The notes: generated by a model not told the origin, from the letters alone. Positions 35,994 to 45,953 are shown, counted from the first letter of the stretch. The stretch: 64,000 nt of DNA from Ktedonobacter racemifer DSM 44963 (GCF_000178855.1 NZ_ADVG01000001.1:2641481-2705480), one strand, 5' to 3'. Made by a program: numbers and translations.

Positions 35994-37581
35994 TCATGAG
36001 AGCACGATCAGTCTCCAGTGTTCCCAGCGCTTCATGGCTTGTCGCTGACGGTAGGCCCGTTGGCGACAGCGATCAGAACAGTACTCCTTGGTCCGGTGTC
36101 CCTTGAACCGCACCAAAGGCGCTCCGCATGGGCACCTGTCTGATGGGTGCGGTGGCGTGTTCTCCGATGGGCAGTCGATGCCTTGGCGAGAGGAGCATAC
36201 TCTCAGCACGGGAGAAGCGGACACCGGAGCACGTGGTGTTGCCACCGAGCGTTGTTGGGAAGCCATGGGAAGCGTGCGAGGCATCGATGCCGCTGCAGCG
36301 TGAGGAGGAGGGGACGACGTCTGAGCGCAGCAGCCATCAGTAAGCAACACCTGGGCCAGAGGCTTCGTGGGCGCTGATTGATGGGGGGCTTGAACAAAGC
36401 GTTGCTGACGAACGGCTTTGTGCCACATTTCCTGCCAACGCTCATTGCAGACGGCCAAGCGTAGGGCCAGCATAGGATTGACATGGCTGCGCTGCCAATG
36501 CATGCCCGAGCCTTTCAGGCGCGCTTGCACCACCAGTTTGTTGGCGCTTTCCACCATCCCTGAGCCGATGGGCCAGCCTGCTGCGCGATATGTTGGATAC
36601 TGCATCAGTGCCTCACGTTTGCGCAGGTACTCCAGATGTTCCCCGATGCCCTTCTGCTGCGTGAGATCGTTGCCCAATCGGTTGACCATACGCAGCAACG
36701 CCGCAGGTCCTCGATGCTTGAGCACATGCAAACAGCGCGAGAGCATCCGATCCGGAAAACACAAGCCGGCTTGCTCCAAGGCTTCGAGTAGCGGGCTCAG
36801 GTGTTCTGCCGCATATGGAAAATCCAGTATCTGCAGCGTATCCGGTCGATAGATCGACATCAGGCTTTGGCACCACTCGGCTCCGTCGGTGACGCTACAA
36901 ACCTGCCTGGCCTCCCCGACCCGACGCCGTCGGAGCTCCCCTGCTGCGTGTTGAGTGAAGGTGAAGGCATCACAGAGACGCGACACATACGAGAGCTGAT
37001 GGACGTGGATCTCTGCTCGGCCATCAGCACTCGTCTCCACTGTGGGTTCTCCGATGGCCAGGGTGCGTACTTCGACCCACTGCTTGTTGACCAAAGAAAT
37101 CATGGCCCCATCAGCACTCACGACATACTGTGCGGGAGCAGGCTGCGCGGTGGGCGCTGAGAAGGAGGACGTCTCACCTTCGGCCATGGGAGCAATTTCC
37201 ATGTACGCCCCCATGCGCTCGGTCAGGCAACGGGTTGTCTCCCTACTTGTTTGCACCCCCAGCAGCGTTTCGAGCATCTGGGCCGCTTTCTCGAAGGGCA
37301 TGAAGCACGCCAGGTGCGTCAGGTGTTCTTGTTGTCGAGGTGCCAGCCGACCTGGCAACAAGGCGAGTTCCTCATCGAGGGGGGAAAAGACCGGATCCGC
37401 ACCTGGGGCAGATGCCATAGGTTCGCTTCAAGGTCACGTTCTGGCCTCCATTGCCGTGCAATGTCCGCTCTCGCTGGCCTCGGGCCTGCAGCGGAACCGC
37501 GCAGGTGGGGCACAACGGAGCAGGCGTGTCCGTTGCTTGGCTCCATGTCCGACGCTCGCTCGCCGAAGCCGCCTCTTGCAA
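35994..37581 (-). pseudogene. ISKra4-type transposase in two frames
   Basis: The main frame (37418 down to 35994) has ISKra4 features: YVVSADGAMISL, a middle SVTDGAEWCQSL, and GWPIGSGMVESANKLVVQARLKGSGMHW, plus a Cys-rich C-terminus (CPCGAPL, YCSDRC). The N-terminal zinc part (CPTCAVPL, YGICPRCGSGL) lies in another frame, 37581-37372. The frames meet at a run of six C (plus-strand G run near 37380-37385); one more base would join them. Either slippage joins them or the gene is broken. The 5' end is cut by the Tn3-type element. Confidence 0.85.
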
Positions 37582-37584
37582 GAC

Positions 37585-37788
37585 GGGGTCTGTGGTGCAA
37601 TGGAACAGAAAAGTGGTTTAAGCTCTGAATTGGTTTCCAGAGCGGGTTAACAGGAAGCACAAAAAAGAGTTGCATCGCTGATTTCGTTGCATCTATGCTC
37701 TTTATGCATTCATTGCAGCTTCTATGAGGCTATCTCACGCCGGAATCGGCCTTAAACCACTTTTCTGTTCCATTGCGCCATAGACCCC
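37585..37788. mobile_element. 204-bp miniature element with Tn3-type 38-bp ends
   Basis: The left end, 37585-37622, starts GGGGTCTGTGGTGCAATGGA and ends TTTAAG; the right end, 37751-37788, is its inverse with two differences. The 38-base length, GGGG start and TAAG finish match the inverted repeats of Tn3-family transposons (Tn3 itself starts GGGGTCTGACGC). No gene is inside. This fits a Tn3-derived miniature element; the five bases outside the two ends do not match. Confidence 0.75.
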
Positions 37789-37847
37789 AATAGCGCTCCT
37801 CCGGCTGATTTGAGAGCGTGACCTGCCGATCGCGTCACGCATCGGCT

Positions 37848-38189
37848 TTATCGCATCGGCGCATAGCTCGTTCCGGTGTTGTGGAAGACCACCTGGAGAC
37901 CGCTTACGGTCACCACCAGGTCGGGATGGCTCGCATTGCCTGAGAAGGTGAGCATGACCGGCGCCAGGTCAGCGCCAGGGCCAACAAGGTGTGGACCTTG
38001 CAGGAGTCGCGTATGTTCTGGGTCGCCGCCGGGCACCTCAAAAATCATCACTTGACCTTTGAGATTGAGGGCGGTGAAGTGTGTTAGGACTCGCGGATCG
38101 ACCTCGTGGCCCACAACATGGTCTACTTGAGTAGTCCTTGGGTAGCCATAGTGGACATGGCCCTTGAGTATGAATGGAACGAAAAACAA
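37848..38189 (-). pseudogene. Truncated relative of the membrane protein at 11202-11927
   Basis: About 105 codons match the outer domain of that protein: HVHYGYPRTTQVDHVVGHE, LNLKGQVMIFEVPGGDPEHT and a matching end. The N-terminal polar region and full membrane segment are missing, and no good start codon or ribosome site is present. It shows that the operon at 10-14 kb belongs to a family with more than one copy. Confidence 0.75.
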
Positions 38190-38344
38190 CGCTAAGGCAA
38201 CTGGATCAAAACAGACTGATTGATCAGGTGTTTATTCTACCGCGAGAGTTATGTCTAGGGAGAAAAGCAGAGAAGCATGAGGAAGGGGCTGGCGAACTGC
38301 ACAGGCAGTAGACAACCCCGGATGACAAACCCAAGAAATAAACG

Positions 38345-41300
38345 TTATGCTTCTTTTTGGGTCTCCACATTGATGGCGATTGGCTTTTTTTCTTGTGCCG
38401 TTTCCTCTTGTTCTTCGACTTCACGTAACGGACGCAAGGCTCCCTGACGGACTTCCTCCGAGAGCGAGAAGGTATAGCGCCCCAGCAGATTAATGTGATC
38501 ATAGCCGAGCGGAGAGAGGCGCTCCACATCCTCTGGGAGAACGGTCATCCCCCGTGCGCGCATGTCCTCCAATGCTTGATTCATATACAGCGTATTCCAG
38601 AGGACCATCGCATTGGCTACTAATCCCAGCGCGCCGAGTTGCTCTTCCTGCCCTTCACGATAGCGTTGGCGCACTTCCCCCTTTTGCCCAAAGTAGGTGG
38701 CCCGTGCCAAACTATGGCGACTTTCTCCTTTGTTCAGCTGGATCAGGATACGTCTGCGGTAGGCTGGGTCATCAATAGAGGAGAGGAGGTAAAGCGTTTT
38801 GGCAATGCGTCCAAGCTCCGCGATCGCTTTAGCCAGGGTGGACAGACGCCCATTCCCTTGCAGTGATTTGAGCAACTCGGTAACGTTCACCGTCCCTAAT
38901 TTGAGGGAACCAGCCACGCGCAAGAGATCATCCCAGTTCTCGGTAATCAGATTGCGATTGATGGTGTGGCGGGCCAAGCCATTCAGTGCGCCATAATCGG
39001 CGGACGGATCAATGCGCCAGAAGCGCGCTTCTCCGACATCAGCCAGGCGAGGGCTGAATTGGTATCCTAACAAATGGAAGAGTCCAAAAATCACATCGCT
39101 GTACGAGGCCGTATCGGTCATCAATTCCTTGGGTTGAAGCTTCGTTTCTTGATTGAGGAGCCCTTCCAGGACCACCAAGGAATCTCGCAGCGTCCCCGTA
39201 ACCACAATATTTTTGAACCCGCTGAACTGATCTGAGGTATAGTTGACGAGCGTGATGCCACGCCCGGTGCCAAAGTATTTGGGATTAGGGCCAGCATTCA
39301 AGGTTTTCAGCGGGACCACAAAGCGCAAACCATCGGCGCTAGCGACCTCCCCACCACCCCACGCCTGGGCCAGTGGAATGGTCGCTTGATAGTCCACGAG
39401 CCGCGCATTGGCACGAGAAATGGTATCAGGCCGAATATAATTCTGTTGCACATAAAGCAAACGGTCTCGCTCCAACGCGGGAATCCCTTTACGGACCATC
39501 GGAGTGAGTCCGACATTGCACGCTTCGGCCAGGAGTACCGCACACACAGAGAGAGCCAGGTCGTCCAGGCGTGAACGCGCTTCACTGATATGAGAAAACT
39601 CCGAAGCAAAACCCGTGCGGGCCTGAATCTCTAACAGGAGTTCTGGCAAGTCGATCAGCGGTTGGCGTCGTGCTACGCGGTGACGGAGCTGTTGTAAGCT
39701 CTCTGGTTCCTCGACTTTGTCCAAGCCAGTGAGGATGAGCGTGTCTACTTCCTGACCAGCTTTGTTTTTCACCATCTCGATCCGCACACCGGACTGAGGA
39801 AATCTCGCGGAAGTTGCGCGATACGCTTCATCAAGACGACGGGCAAGTTCTTCAAATTCCATCTTTGCCTCAACCTTTCTTCCGAGTGACTGACAAATGG
39901 TGGGGCGAACACGCTCCCACTGTTCCCCAGCCAGCAGTTTGGCTCGGGGATCACCCCAGCGGATACTCTCCTCCACGAAGACATCATGACGGCGCAGCGC
40001 CTCGTGAAGGCGTTCCAGTACGCATAAGGTATAGTAGCGACGATCAATGGGCGCGTCTTTCGGCTCGACAAGGCGCTTCCAACTGGCGGGAACCACCTCC
40101 AGAGGCGCGGCAGAAAAGTCGGGAGTTTTCTGCCTCTCTTGCTCACGCAGGAACGTGAGTGCGTTGAGGAGGGGTTTGCCCGCCTCATTGCCTTGAAACT
40201 CGATGGTGCGCAACAGTGCCGGAAAAAACCGGCGGACCGCAGGATAGCGCGCGACGATTTCCTGATAGTAGTTGTCATCCGCAGGGCGCGCCAACGCGTA
40301 AATGGTCGTGACTGCCTCGGTGATCCTGGGTTGCTTTTCGGTGAGTAGCGTTCGGATTTGTTTATCCGTCCACTCCGGCGTGATGAGTTTCTCGCCGATC
40401 TCCGCCAGTGACAAGGCCGCTGCATCCAGGTCACGGAGGGTGCGCAGGCGTACTTTCTTTCCATCGCTGGTGGAGCGGGCCAGCAGGTCGCGGATCAGCA
40501 TATCCAGCAGATCGAGCGCATCATCTTGGGCCGTCACTGCCAACTGACGCGCAAAAGACACCAGGGTGGCGGTCCGACTTTGCTCGGTTAAGGTGGCAAT
40601 GTTTTGGGCTTTGGTGGTCACCGCATACTGAGCGAGCGTTTTTATGCGATTCGCAGGCACATGGATCAGTGCCTGTGGACCAACATCGAGTGAACGCGCC
40701 TCTGCCAGGCGCGAAAGGGCCTGGACTAGGACGGGCGCACTTGGACGTGAAGGAGATCGGCGCAGGCGTTCGAGATGAGTAATGCGAGAGGTTCCAGCAC
40801 GAGCCAGGAGTCCTTCCAGGTCAGTGCGTAGCTCAGGAGTGACCACAACACTGACCTGTTGCCAGAAGCGTTCCGCCACCCGCTCGCGTATCGAAGAGAT
40901 CAGACGAGTCAAGGTCGTTACCCCAGGTAAGAGCACCTTCTTGTCGAGCAGCCAGGTCGTGGCCACATCAAAAAGGACGCTGGGACGCTCGATGCCAACC
41001 CAGGCTCGTGCATAGAGGAAGCGCATCAAAGCAAACCCGCCCTGACGATCGGAAAATTCTTTGTACTCATAGTGCTGGCGGATTTCCTGGGCGTGATCTT
41101 GTTGGGTCTGGACGCGCTCTGCGTAGCGTACAATACACTGCGGATTTTTGATCTTGAGCTGGGAGGCCACATAGGCGATGACCCCTACTGGAATGTTCAC
41201 GGGATCAGCCAGAAAGGTCCCCAGAAACCGAAGCGTCCCAATCTGGCAGGCAAAGCCAAGTCGATTGTGGTCTCCCCGACGCTGACCGATCAGTTGACGA

Positions 41301-41407
41301 TCGTCGTCGTTGAAGTGAAAATAGCGAGCGAGTTGCTCAGGCGTGGGTTCACCAATGTAGCGCCCATAGCGCTGTTCTTGTTCCTCGGTGAGATACTCAA
41401 CAGGCAT
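38345..41407 (-). CDS. tnpA: Tn3-family transposase
   Basis: The 1020-residue product starts MPVEYLTEEQEQRYGRY at 41407; the open frame upstream is not coding. It has the N-terminal DUF4158 part and the C-terminal DDE Tn3 domain, with ELMTDTASYSDVIFGLFHLLGY, RLADVGEARFWRID and LGALGLVANAMVLWNTLYM. Length is normal for Tn3 transposases (about 1000), so it appears intact. It would catalyse replicative transposition. No resolvase gene is beside it, and its own 38-bp ends were not firmly identified; the ends at 37585/37788 face each other instead. Confidence 0.95.
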   Translation of the reverse strand: MPVEYLTEEQEQRYGRYIGEPTPEQLARYFHFNDDDRQLIGQRRGDHNRLGFACQIGTLRFLGTFLADPVNIPVGVIAYVASQLKIKNPQCIVRYAERVQTQQDHAQEIRQHYEYKEFSDRQGGFALMRFLYARAWVGIERPSVLFDVATTWLLDKKVLLPGVTTLTRLISSIRERVAERFWQQVSVVVTPELRTDLEGLLARAGTSRITHLERLRRSPSRPSAPVLVQALSRLAEARSLDVGPQALIHVPANRIKTLAQYAVTTKAQNIATLTEQSRTATLVSFARQLAVTAQDDALDLLDMLIRDLLARSTSDGKKVRLRTLRDLDAAALSLAEIGEKLITPEWTDKQIRTLLTEKQPRITEAVTTIYALARPADDNYYQEIVARYPAVRRFFPALLRTIEFQGNEAGKPLLNALTFLREQERQKTPDFSAAPLEVVPASWKRLVEPKDAPIDRRYYTLCVLERLHEALRRHDVFVEESIRWGDPRAKLLAGEQWERVRPTICQSLGRKVEAKMEFEELARRLDEAYRATSARFPQSGVRIEMVKNKAGQEVDTLILTGLDKVEEPESLQQLRHRVARRQPLIDLPELLLEIQARTGFASEFSHISEARSRLDDLALSVCAVLLAEACNVGLTPMVRKGIPALERDRLLYVQQNYIRPDTISRANARLVDYQATIPLAQAWGGGEVASADGLRFVVPLKTLNAGPNPKYFGTGRGITLVNYTSDQFSGFKNIVVTGTLRDSLVVLEGLLNQETKLQPKELMTDTASYSDVIFGLFHLLGYQFSPRLADVGEARFWRIDPSADYGALNGLARHTINRNLITENWDDLLRVAGSLKLGTVNVTELLKSLQGNGRLSTLAKAIAELGRIAKTLYLLSSIDDPAYRRRILIQLNKGESRHSLARATYFGQKGEVRQRYREGQEEQLGALGLVANAMVLWNTLYMNQALEDMRARGMTVLPEDVERLSPLGYDHINLLGRYTFSLSEEVRQGALRPLREVEEQEETAQEKKPIAINVETQKEA

Positions 41408-41562
41408 GAAGCTTTTCCCCCCACACGTTCCTCTTCCAAAGTTACCGCTGTTACCATAGCAGAGAAGAGGCTCTGAATGCAATTCCTGTAGGAGAAAGGG
41501 CTGTTCTGATAGTGAGGGAGATCCGGGAGACGTGGAAAACTCGATCACAAGGCCATGTGTTC

Positions 41563-41629
41563 GCTCGCCATGAGAAGAAAGGAGCCCATCACCGACTATT
41601 TGATGGGCTCCTTTCTTCTCATGGCGAGC
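41563..41629. repeat. 29-bp perfect hairpin
   Basis: GCTCGCCATGAGAAGAAAGG is the start of a 29-base arm (41563-41591) that pairs fully with 41601-41629 around a 9-nt loop. It lies just inside one 56-bp repeat and may block read-through. Confidence 0.85.
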
Positions 41630-41893
41630 TGTGATTTTACCCCCATGTAGGCAGTGTCTGTGAAGCATATCCTGGCACTGTTTCACGCTCCCAGGCTGAT
41701 CGAGGGCAATCAGGTAACATGATGCTGTGAAGCATCCTTTGGCAGCCATTCTGCATTGCGTAGCATATCGTGAAAGTCGGGTCGAGAGAATGCTGTCTTT
41801 CTGCTTTTTCGCTCACTTTTCCTCGATTCCCTTGCCACAATACGCTGCACAGTGTCAATATATGCTTCACCGGTTCATGATGCCCTCCTCGTC

Positions 41894-42226
41894 TCAGTCC
41901 TCAGCTCGCGTTCCGATGGTCTTTGGACTCGGATGGATCGTGACGATCCTCAAGCTCTCCGAACCCGCCTTGCTGAACTTGTGAGGCACATTGGCTGGCC
42001 CGATCACGACGTTTCCTGCCTCGACCTCTAACGTAGTCTCACCCACCGTGAACGTGGCGCGACCCTCCAGAACGATAAAAATCTCGTCATACGGGTGGTA
42101 GTGTAGTTTGGGTCCTTCATCAGGCGGAAGATGCATCCAGAAAAACGAAATGGGTATATCTCCATAGTCCTTTCCTTGAAACAGGTAGCCATTCTGAAGC
42201 TGCTCTTTGGGAAGAATGGTTGCCAT
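41894..42226 (-). CDS. Cupin-domain protein
   Basis: The 110-residue product is a single cupin: the two histidines in LHYHPYDEIFIVLEG and the second motif VVIGPANVPHKF mark the metal site. Single-domain cupins act as isomerases, oxygenases or ligand sensors; no role can be fixed. It is the last gene of the leftward set with the PPOX protein, the membrane protein and TetR. Confidence 0.85.
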   Translation of the reverse strand: MATILPKEQLQNGYLFQGKDYGDIPISFFWMHLPPDEGPKLHYHPYDEIFIVLEGRATFTVGETTLEVEAGNVVIGPANVPHKFSKAGSESLRIVTIHPSPKTIGTRAED

Positions 42227-42462
42227 AGGTTCTTTCTCCTTTGCTTTCTCTTTGTTGAAAATACGCCTTTCCGGCGCGAATCACCCTTCACTCTGGTCCT
42301 GCAGATCGAGAACTGACGCGGAACCCCTCCAGACTGGCAAGCGTGTTGGGCACGAGATGGCATGTGTTTCCTTTTCTGTTCCGTTTTTTGAATCTCGTTG
42401 CGCAATCCGTGAAAGCAGCCCGGAAAAACAAAAAAACTTCTTAAAGATTCTTGAAAACCAGA

Positions 42463-42870
42463 TCATTCTTCCCAGGTGATTTTCTTGATAACCGCTTTGC
42501 CACCCTGAAAAGCCGGTCCTTCAATGCCGCTACTCCAGGAGACCTTCGGCGTAATCACAATATAGGTGCCAGGACCTCGGAATCCCTCCTCAAGTTGCAA
42601 AATCTCGGCCTTTCCATGAAGCTTGATCGAGCGTGGTTCAAAGGGCTCAAGCGAGCGCAGATCGTCAATCAGCAATGACACCTTGCTCTGTCCGGCAGCG
42701 ATATGTTTATACTTGCGCGTACGTTCGAGATACCACCCGGTAATATAGAAGCGCCCATTCTCAAAGGCGAAGCCGACTGCATCCGCATCAGGCTGACCAT
42801 TGACGGCCACCGTTGCCAGTCTGGCAAGTGGTTGTGTGCGCAAAAACGCGAGCTCTTGTTCTGAAAACAT
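42463..42870 (-). CDS. PPOX-class (F420/FMN-type) oxidoreductase
   Basis: The 135-residue product has the split beta-barrel of the pyridoxamine-phosphate-oxidase-like group: it starts MFSEQELAFLRTQPLARLA, then PDADAVGFAFENGRFYITG and KVSLLIDDLRS. Proteins of this size in Actinobacteria and Chloroflexota often use F420 as cofactor. The substrate is unknown. It is followed by the cupin gene and preceded by the membrane protein gene, all on the minus strand. Confidence 0.8.
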   Translation of the reverse strand: MFSEQELAFLRTQPLARLATVAVNGQPDADAVGFAFENGRFYITGWYLERTRKYKHIAAGQSKVSLLIDDLRSLEPFEPRSIKLHGKAEILQLEEGFRGPGTYIVITPKVSWSSGIEGPAFQGGKAVIKKITWEE

Positions 42871-42919
42871 CTTATTCCTCTTTCTCTCAATGTTTCTCTG
42901 CGACTATTTTTGACAAAGG

Positions 42920-43474
42920 TTATTTCACAAAATGTATGCTCTCCCCTTTGCGCGCGAAGGCAAAGATGAGATCTACAATGAGGACCAGAGCAATCACCAT
43001 CCCCGAACCAAGCCAATCCAGCTTCAAGACCATCATGATAACGGCGCCCAACGCGGCCAAACCCGGGATAGGTGCATAAGCCTGTAGCACAGGGTCAGAG
43101 ATAGCCTTTCTGAGAGCGGGAGGGATCTCGCCCACGGGTGCGGCTTGCGCTGTCACCTGAATCGCCTTCATGCGAGGTCCGTTGATCACGGGTCCCAGGA
43201 TACCCAGGAGAACGAGCAAGCCCAGCGAAAGCTCGATCCAGGCGTGCCCCCATCCCCATACCGAAAAGGTCAGCACAAGGCCACTGATGAGAATGAAGAC
43301 AGCAGAGGCTGGCAAAACCAGATCAATCACACGGCTGAGAGTGAGCCATTCATGGACTTGCAGCGTCGTCTTCGCCGCATGTAGACGAGACACGATAATC
43401 ACTTCCAGGCTGAGAGCGATAAACAGGCCGCACACGCCGACAATGTGGAGTAAAAGCAGATAAGGATAAAGCAT
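42920..43474 (-). CDS. Four-helix membrane protein (DUF2269-like)
   Basis: The ATG at 43474 follows GGAGGAGA; the longer open frame overlaps the TetR gene and is rejected. The 184-residue product has membrane segments near residues 5-27, 45-70, 74-95 and 140-175 and starts MLYPYLLLLHIVGVCG. It resembles predicted integral membrane proteins of the DUF2269 group. A TetR-type operator lies 42 bases upstream, so it is probably repressed by the neighbouring regulator. Confidence 0.75.
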   Translation of the reverse strand: MLYPYLLLLHIVGVCGLFIALSLEVIIVSRLHAAKTTLQVHEWLTLSRVIDLVLPASAVFILISGLVLTFSVWGWGHAWIELSLGLLVLLGILGPVINGPRMKAIQVTAQAAPVGEIPPALRKAISDPVLQAYAPIPGLAALGAVIMMVLKLDWLGSGMVIALVLIVDLIFAFARKGESIHFVK

Positions 43475-43515
43475 GTTGTCTCCTCCATGAGTAGTGTTGC
43501 TTACCTTTGTTTTAT

Positions 43516-43535
43516 TTAGTAACCTTTGGTAAATA
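43516..43535. promoter_or_regulatory. TetR operator, site 1
   Basis: TTAGTAACCTTTGGTAAATA is an imperfect dyad. It matches the inverse of the site before the TetR gene in 19 of 20 positions and lies upstream of the membrane protein gene. Confidence 0.7.
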
Positions 43536-43577
43536 AAAGCGACGATTTTCCTCAGGTTCGCTACGGATGAAATGGAC

Positions 43578-44225
43578 CTAGAGTGGAGCTCCATGTTCGG
43601 AAGGGGAAGTCGAGTGGGCGGTATCCGTCTCGTGTTTCCAGGCCAGCAGCATGCCTTGAATTGCTTGCTCGATTAATTGTGCTGCCTGCCCACCGCGAAT
43701 GCGGTCTGCCAGCGTGAGCGTTACCAGCCCATGCACGGTCCCCCAGAGGATATACACCTGGTCAGCGAGGTGCTCTGTTGACCAGCCATGAAAATCAAGG
43801 ACATCTTTGACGGTCAGAATCGCCACATCCTCTATTTGTAGTCCCTCTTTCTCTGGCTCTGAGATGCTGAAAGTGACGCCGTCCAGACCATACATCAGGC
43901 GGTAGAGCTCGGGATAGCGCCAGGCGAATTCGAGATAGCCATGAGTGAGGAGTCGCATCGCCTCCTCTGGATCATGAGCTTGTGCTCGGGCTCGCTTCAG
44001 ATCTGCCTCCAGCAGGCGAAAGCCCTCGTGCACGAGTTCTAAGAGAAGTATATCTTTGTTTTCAAAGTAGGCATAAATGGCGGCATGGCTGTACTCAATG
44101 CGATCAGCGATTTTGCGCATCGTCACATTGCTCCACCCTTCGGCCAGAGCGATGGCGCGTGCCGCCTCCAACATACTCAGCTTGAGTTCTTGCCGATCTC
44201 GCAGTCGTCGTTCTTTCCTTCCCAT
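43578..44225 (-). CDS. TetR-family regulator
   Basis: The ATG at 44225 has GAAGG before it. The 215-residue product has the N-terminal helix-turn-helix (VTMRKIADRIEYSHAAIYAYFENKD, residues 34-58) and a helical ligand domain typical of the TetR_C group with WRYPELYRLMYGLDG. Two copies of one dyad, before its own gene and before the next gene, suggest that it represses both. The inducer is unknown. Confidence 0.9.
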   Translation of the reverse strand: MGRKERRLRDRQELKLSMLEAARAIALAEGWSNVTMRKIADRIEYSHAAIYAYFENKDILLLELVHEGFRLLEADLKRARAQAHDPEEAMRLLTHGYLEFAWRYPELYRLMYGLDGVTFSISEPEKEGLQIEDVAILTVKDVLDFHGWSTEHLADQVYILWGTVHGLVTLTLADRIRGGQAAQLIEQAIQGMLLAWKHETDTAHSTSPSEHGAPL

Positions 44226-44245
44226 AAATTTACCTTCGTTATTTT

Positions 44246-44265
44246 TATTTACCAATGGTTACTAA
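44246..44265. promoter_or_regulatory. TetR operator, site 2
   Basis: TATTTACCAATGGTTACTAA is the inverse form of site 1 with one difference. It starts 20 bases upstream of the TetR start codon, as expected for autoregulation. Confidence 0.7.
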
Positions 44266-45040
44266 TAATATAACAGAAAGAAAAGGAGGTGTCAAGCCTC
44301 TTTCTGGGCGGTTGCTCTGGAGGCCAATAAACATCGGTGTCAATGGAGAAAGCCAGATCGAGAGCGGTATTGCCTGGACGCAAACCAATGATTCCCATGA
44401 TTCACGTCAAATTCCCATCCTTCAGTTCACAATCTGACCACCCTTGAGTTAATTTACCAAAACGATCGCTGATAATGCAACGACAATTTACCTGGCAAAG
44501 AGCGCCGCTTTTGTCTCCTGTTCAGCGCTGGTGCAGCGACGATAATCATGGCAAACGCGATTACAATTCTGACAAAGTACATACGTGAAGGGAAGAGACA
44601 AAAAAGCAGGAGTGGGGATGTAACCTTGCGCGCCCGAGCCTCCCGAGAGATCGAGAACAGTTTCCTTTCAACTCAAATCACCGAAGTTTCGCAATTCTTG
44701 CTATTGTATCTATGAAGCACGTCGCGCCTCTTTTCGCCACAAAGTTCTACAAATTTTACGAGCGAATACATGGCCTTGTGATCGAGTTTTCCACGTCTCC
44801 CGGATCTCCCTCACATTGGGAAAAAGAAGTGGGCTATCTCGCTTTGCTTTATCTTCTTGATGAGTCTGTAAAACGAGCGTTTTACACACAACACCTCCAA
44901 TCCCCTGCATCCGGGCACTTTTGGCTCTCAATCTGTTTGTTTTGCCATCTGCTAATCAACGTCTAAAAACTTGTTTTGTCAGATGAGTTTGTGTACACTA
45001 TGGCCACAAACATTTTACAGAAGAGGGAACAATCGTTCAT
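44266..45040. other. Gene-free region holding one 56-bp repeat
   Basis: No convincing gene is seen. The region contains the right-hand 56-bp inverted repeat (44759-44814). The short frame across it has no ribosome site. Confidence 0.5.
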
Positions 45041-45613
45041 GAAATTTGGATACATACGCGTCTCACGAGACAAGCAGACCACAGCACTCCAGGTAACGCT
45101 ATGAACCGTGAGCAGTGCGAGAAGACCTTTACAGATAAGATGACCGGCAAGCGCTTTGATCGGCCAGAGTTCTTGAAGATGCTGGAGCAGGCCCGCGCGG
45201 GGGACATCATTGTGGTCTGGAGACTGGACCGATTGGGCCGCTCACTCAAAGAACTGATCGAGGTCGTAGGTGACCTGGCCGCACGCGGGATTGAGTTACG
45301 GAGCCTGAAGGAAAATATCGATACCAGTACGCCGACAGGTAAGCTGATGTTTCATATGATCGCAGCCCTGGCTGAGTTTGAGCGAGACATCATCCAGGAG
45401 CGCACCCTGGCCGGGCTCGAAGCCGCTCGCGCTCGTGGCCGCAAAGGGGGCCGACCGAAAGCGACCAGTACCATTCGTCCTGGCGATCTCGCACGAGCAC
45501 GGGCGCTTTACGCAGCGAGAGAGAACACCGTCGCGGAGATTATGCAGTTGACTGGCTTTAAAAACCGCAGCACATTCTACAAATACGTCGTCAATGCAGA
45601 GAAGGAAATATGA
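45041..45613 (+). pseudogene. Pin/Hin-type serine resolvase, frameshifted near 45093
   Basis: The ATG at 45041 begins MKFGYIRVSRDKQTTALQ, the catalytic start of a small serine recombinase. One base is missing near 45093; the rest follows in another frame, with VVWRLDRLGRSLKELIE, GKLMFHMIAALAEFERDIIQERT and a C-terminal helix-turn-helix (VAEIMQLTGFKNRSTFYKYV). It would have been about 190 residues. Loss of frame before the main domain separates the catalytic Ser, so it is probably inactive. Confidence 0.85.
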
Positions 45614-45953
45614 TCGTTTTCCTTTCCCAAATTGGCGTCATGATCACGAAAAAAAGAGCAATCGTCATGCCGCCGGCAGCGAACCAGCGAACGGGTGCGG
45701 CAAGTTTTTTTGCGTCGAGCTCATCCAGAGCAATTGGTAAAAAGCGCAAAGGTTGAGCAGCACAACTATCGTACACCAGAGAAACCGCCCAGGAGGCGAT
45801 CTATAATACTTGATGGTTGTCAATTCGGATGGTCAGCGTGCTACTTTCTGGTGCTTGGTGAGACCGCAAAAACAGGCTAGATCGGTTCAGACAAAACAGA
45901 TTGAATCGCCAAAAAACTGAAGTGAAAGCTCGATAGAGGTTCTCAACCGGGCG
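45614..45953. repeat. Dispersed repeats after the resolvase remnant
   Basis: 45612-45644 matches 33367-33399 with two differences, and 45693-45718 is the third copy of the GGTGCGGCAAG...TTTTTTGCG motif. The shared pieces suggest remains of one element type. No gene is seen. Confidence 0.55.

Larger units (their letters stand above)
41512..44814. mobile_element. 3.3-kb segment between 56-bp inverted repeats
   Basis: A 56-base sequence at 41512-41567 starting GTGAGGGAGATCCGGGAGAC recurs inverted at 44759-44814 with one difference. Part of it (GGGAGATCC to CACAAGG) resembles a Tn3-type end. Inside are a cupin, a PPOX protein, a membrane protein and a TetR gene, no transposase. It could be a passive transposon served by the adjacent Tn3 transposase. 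The flanking five bases do not match. Confidence 0.6.
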
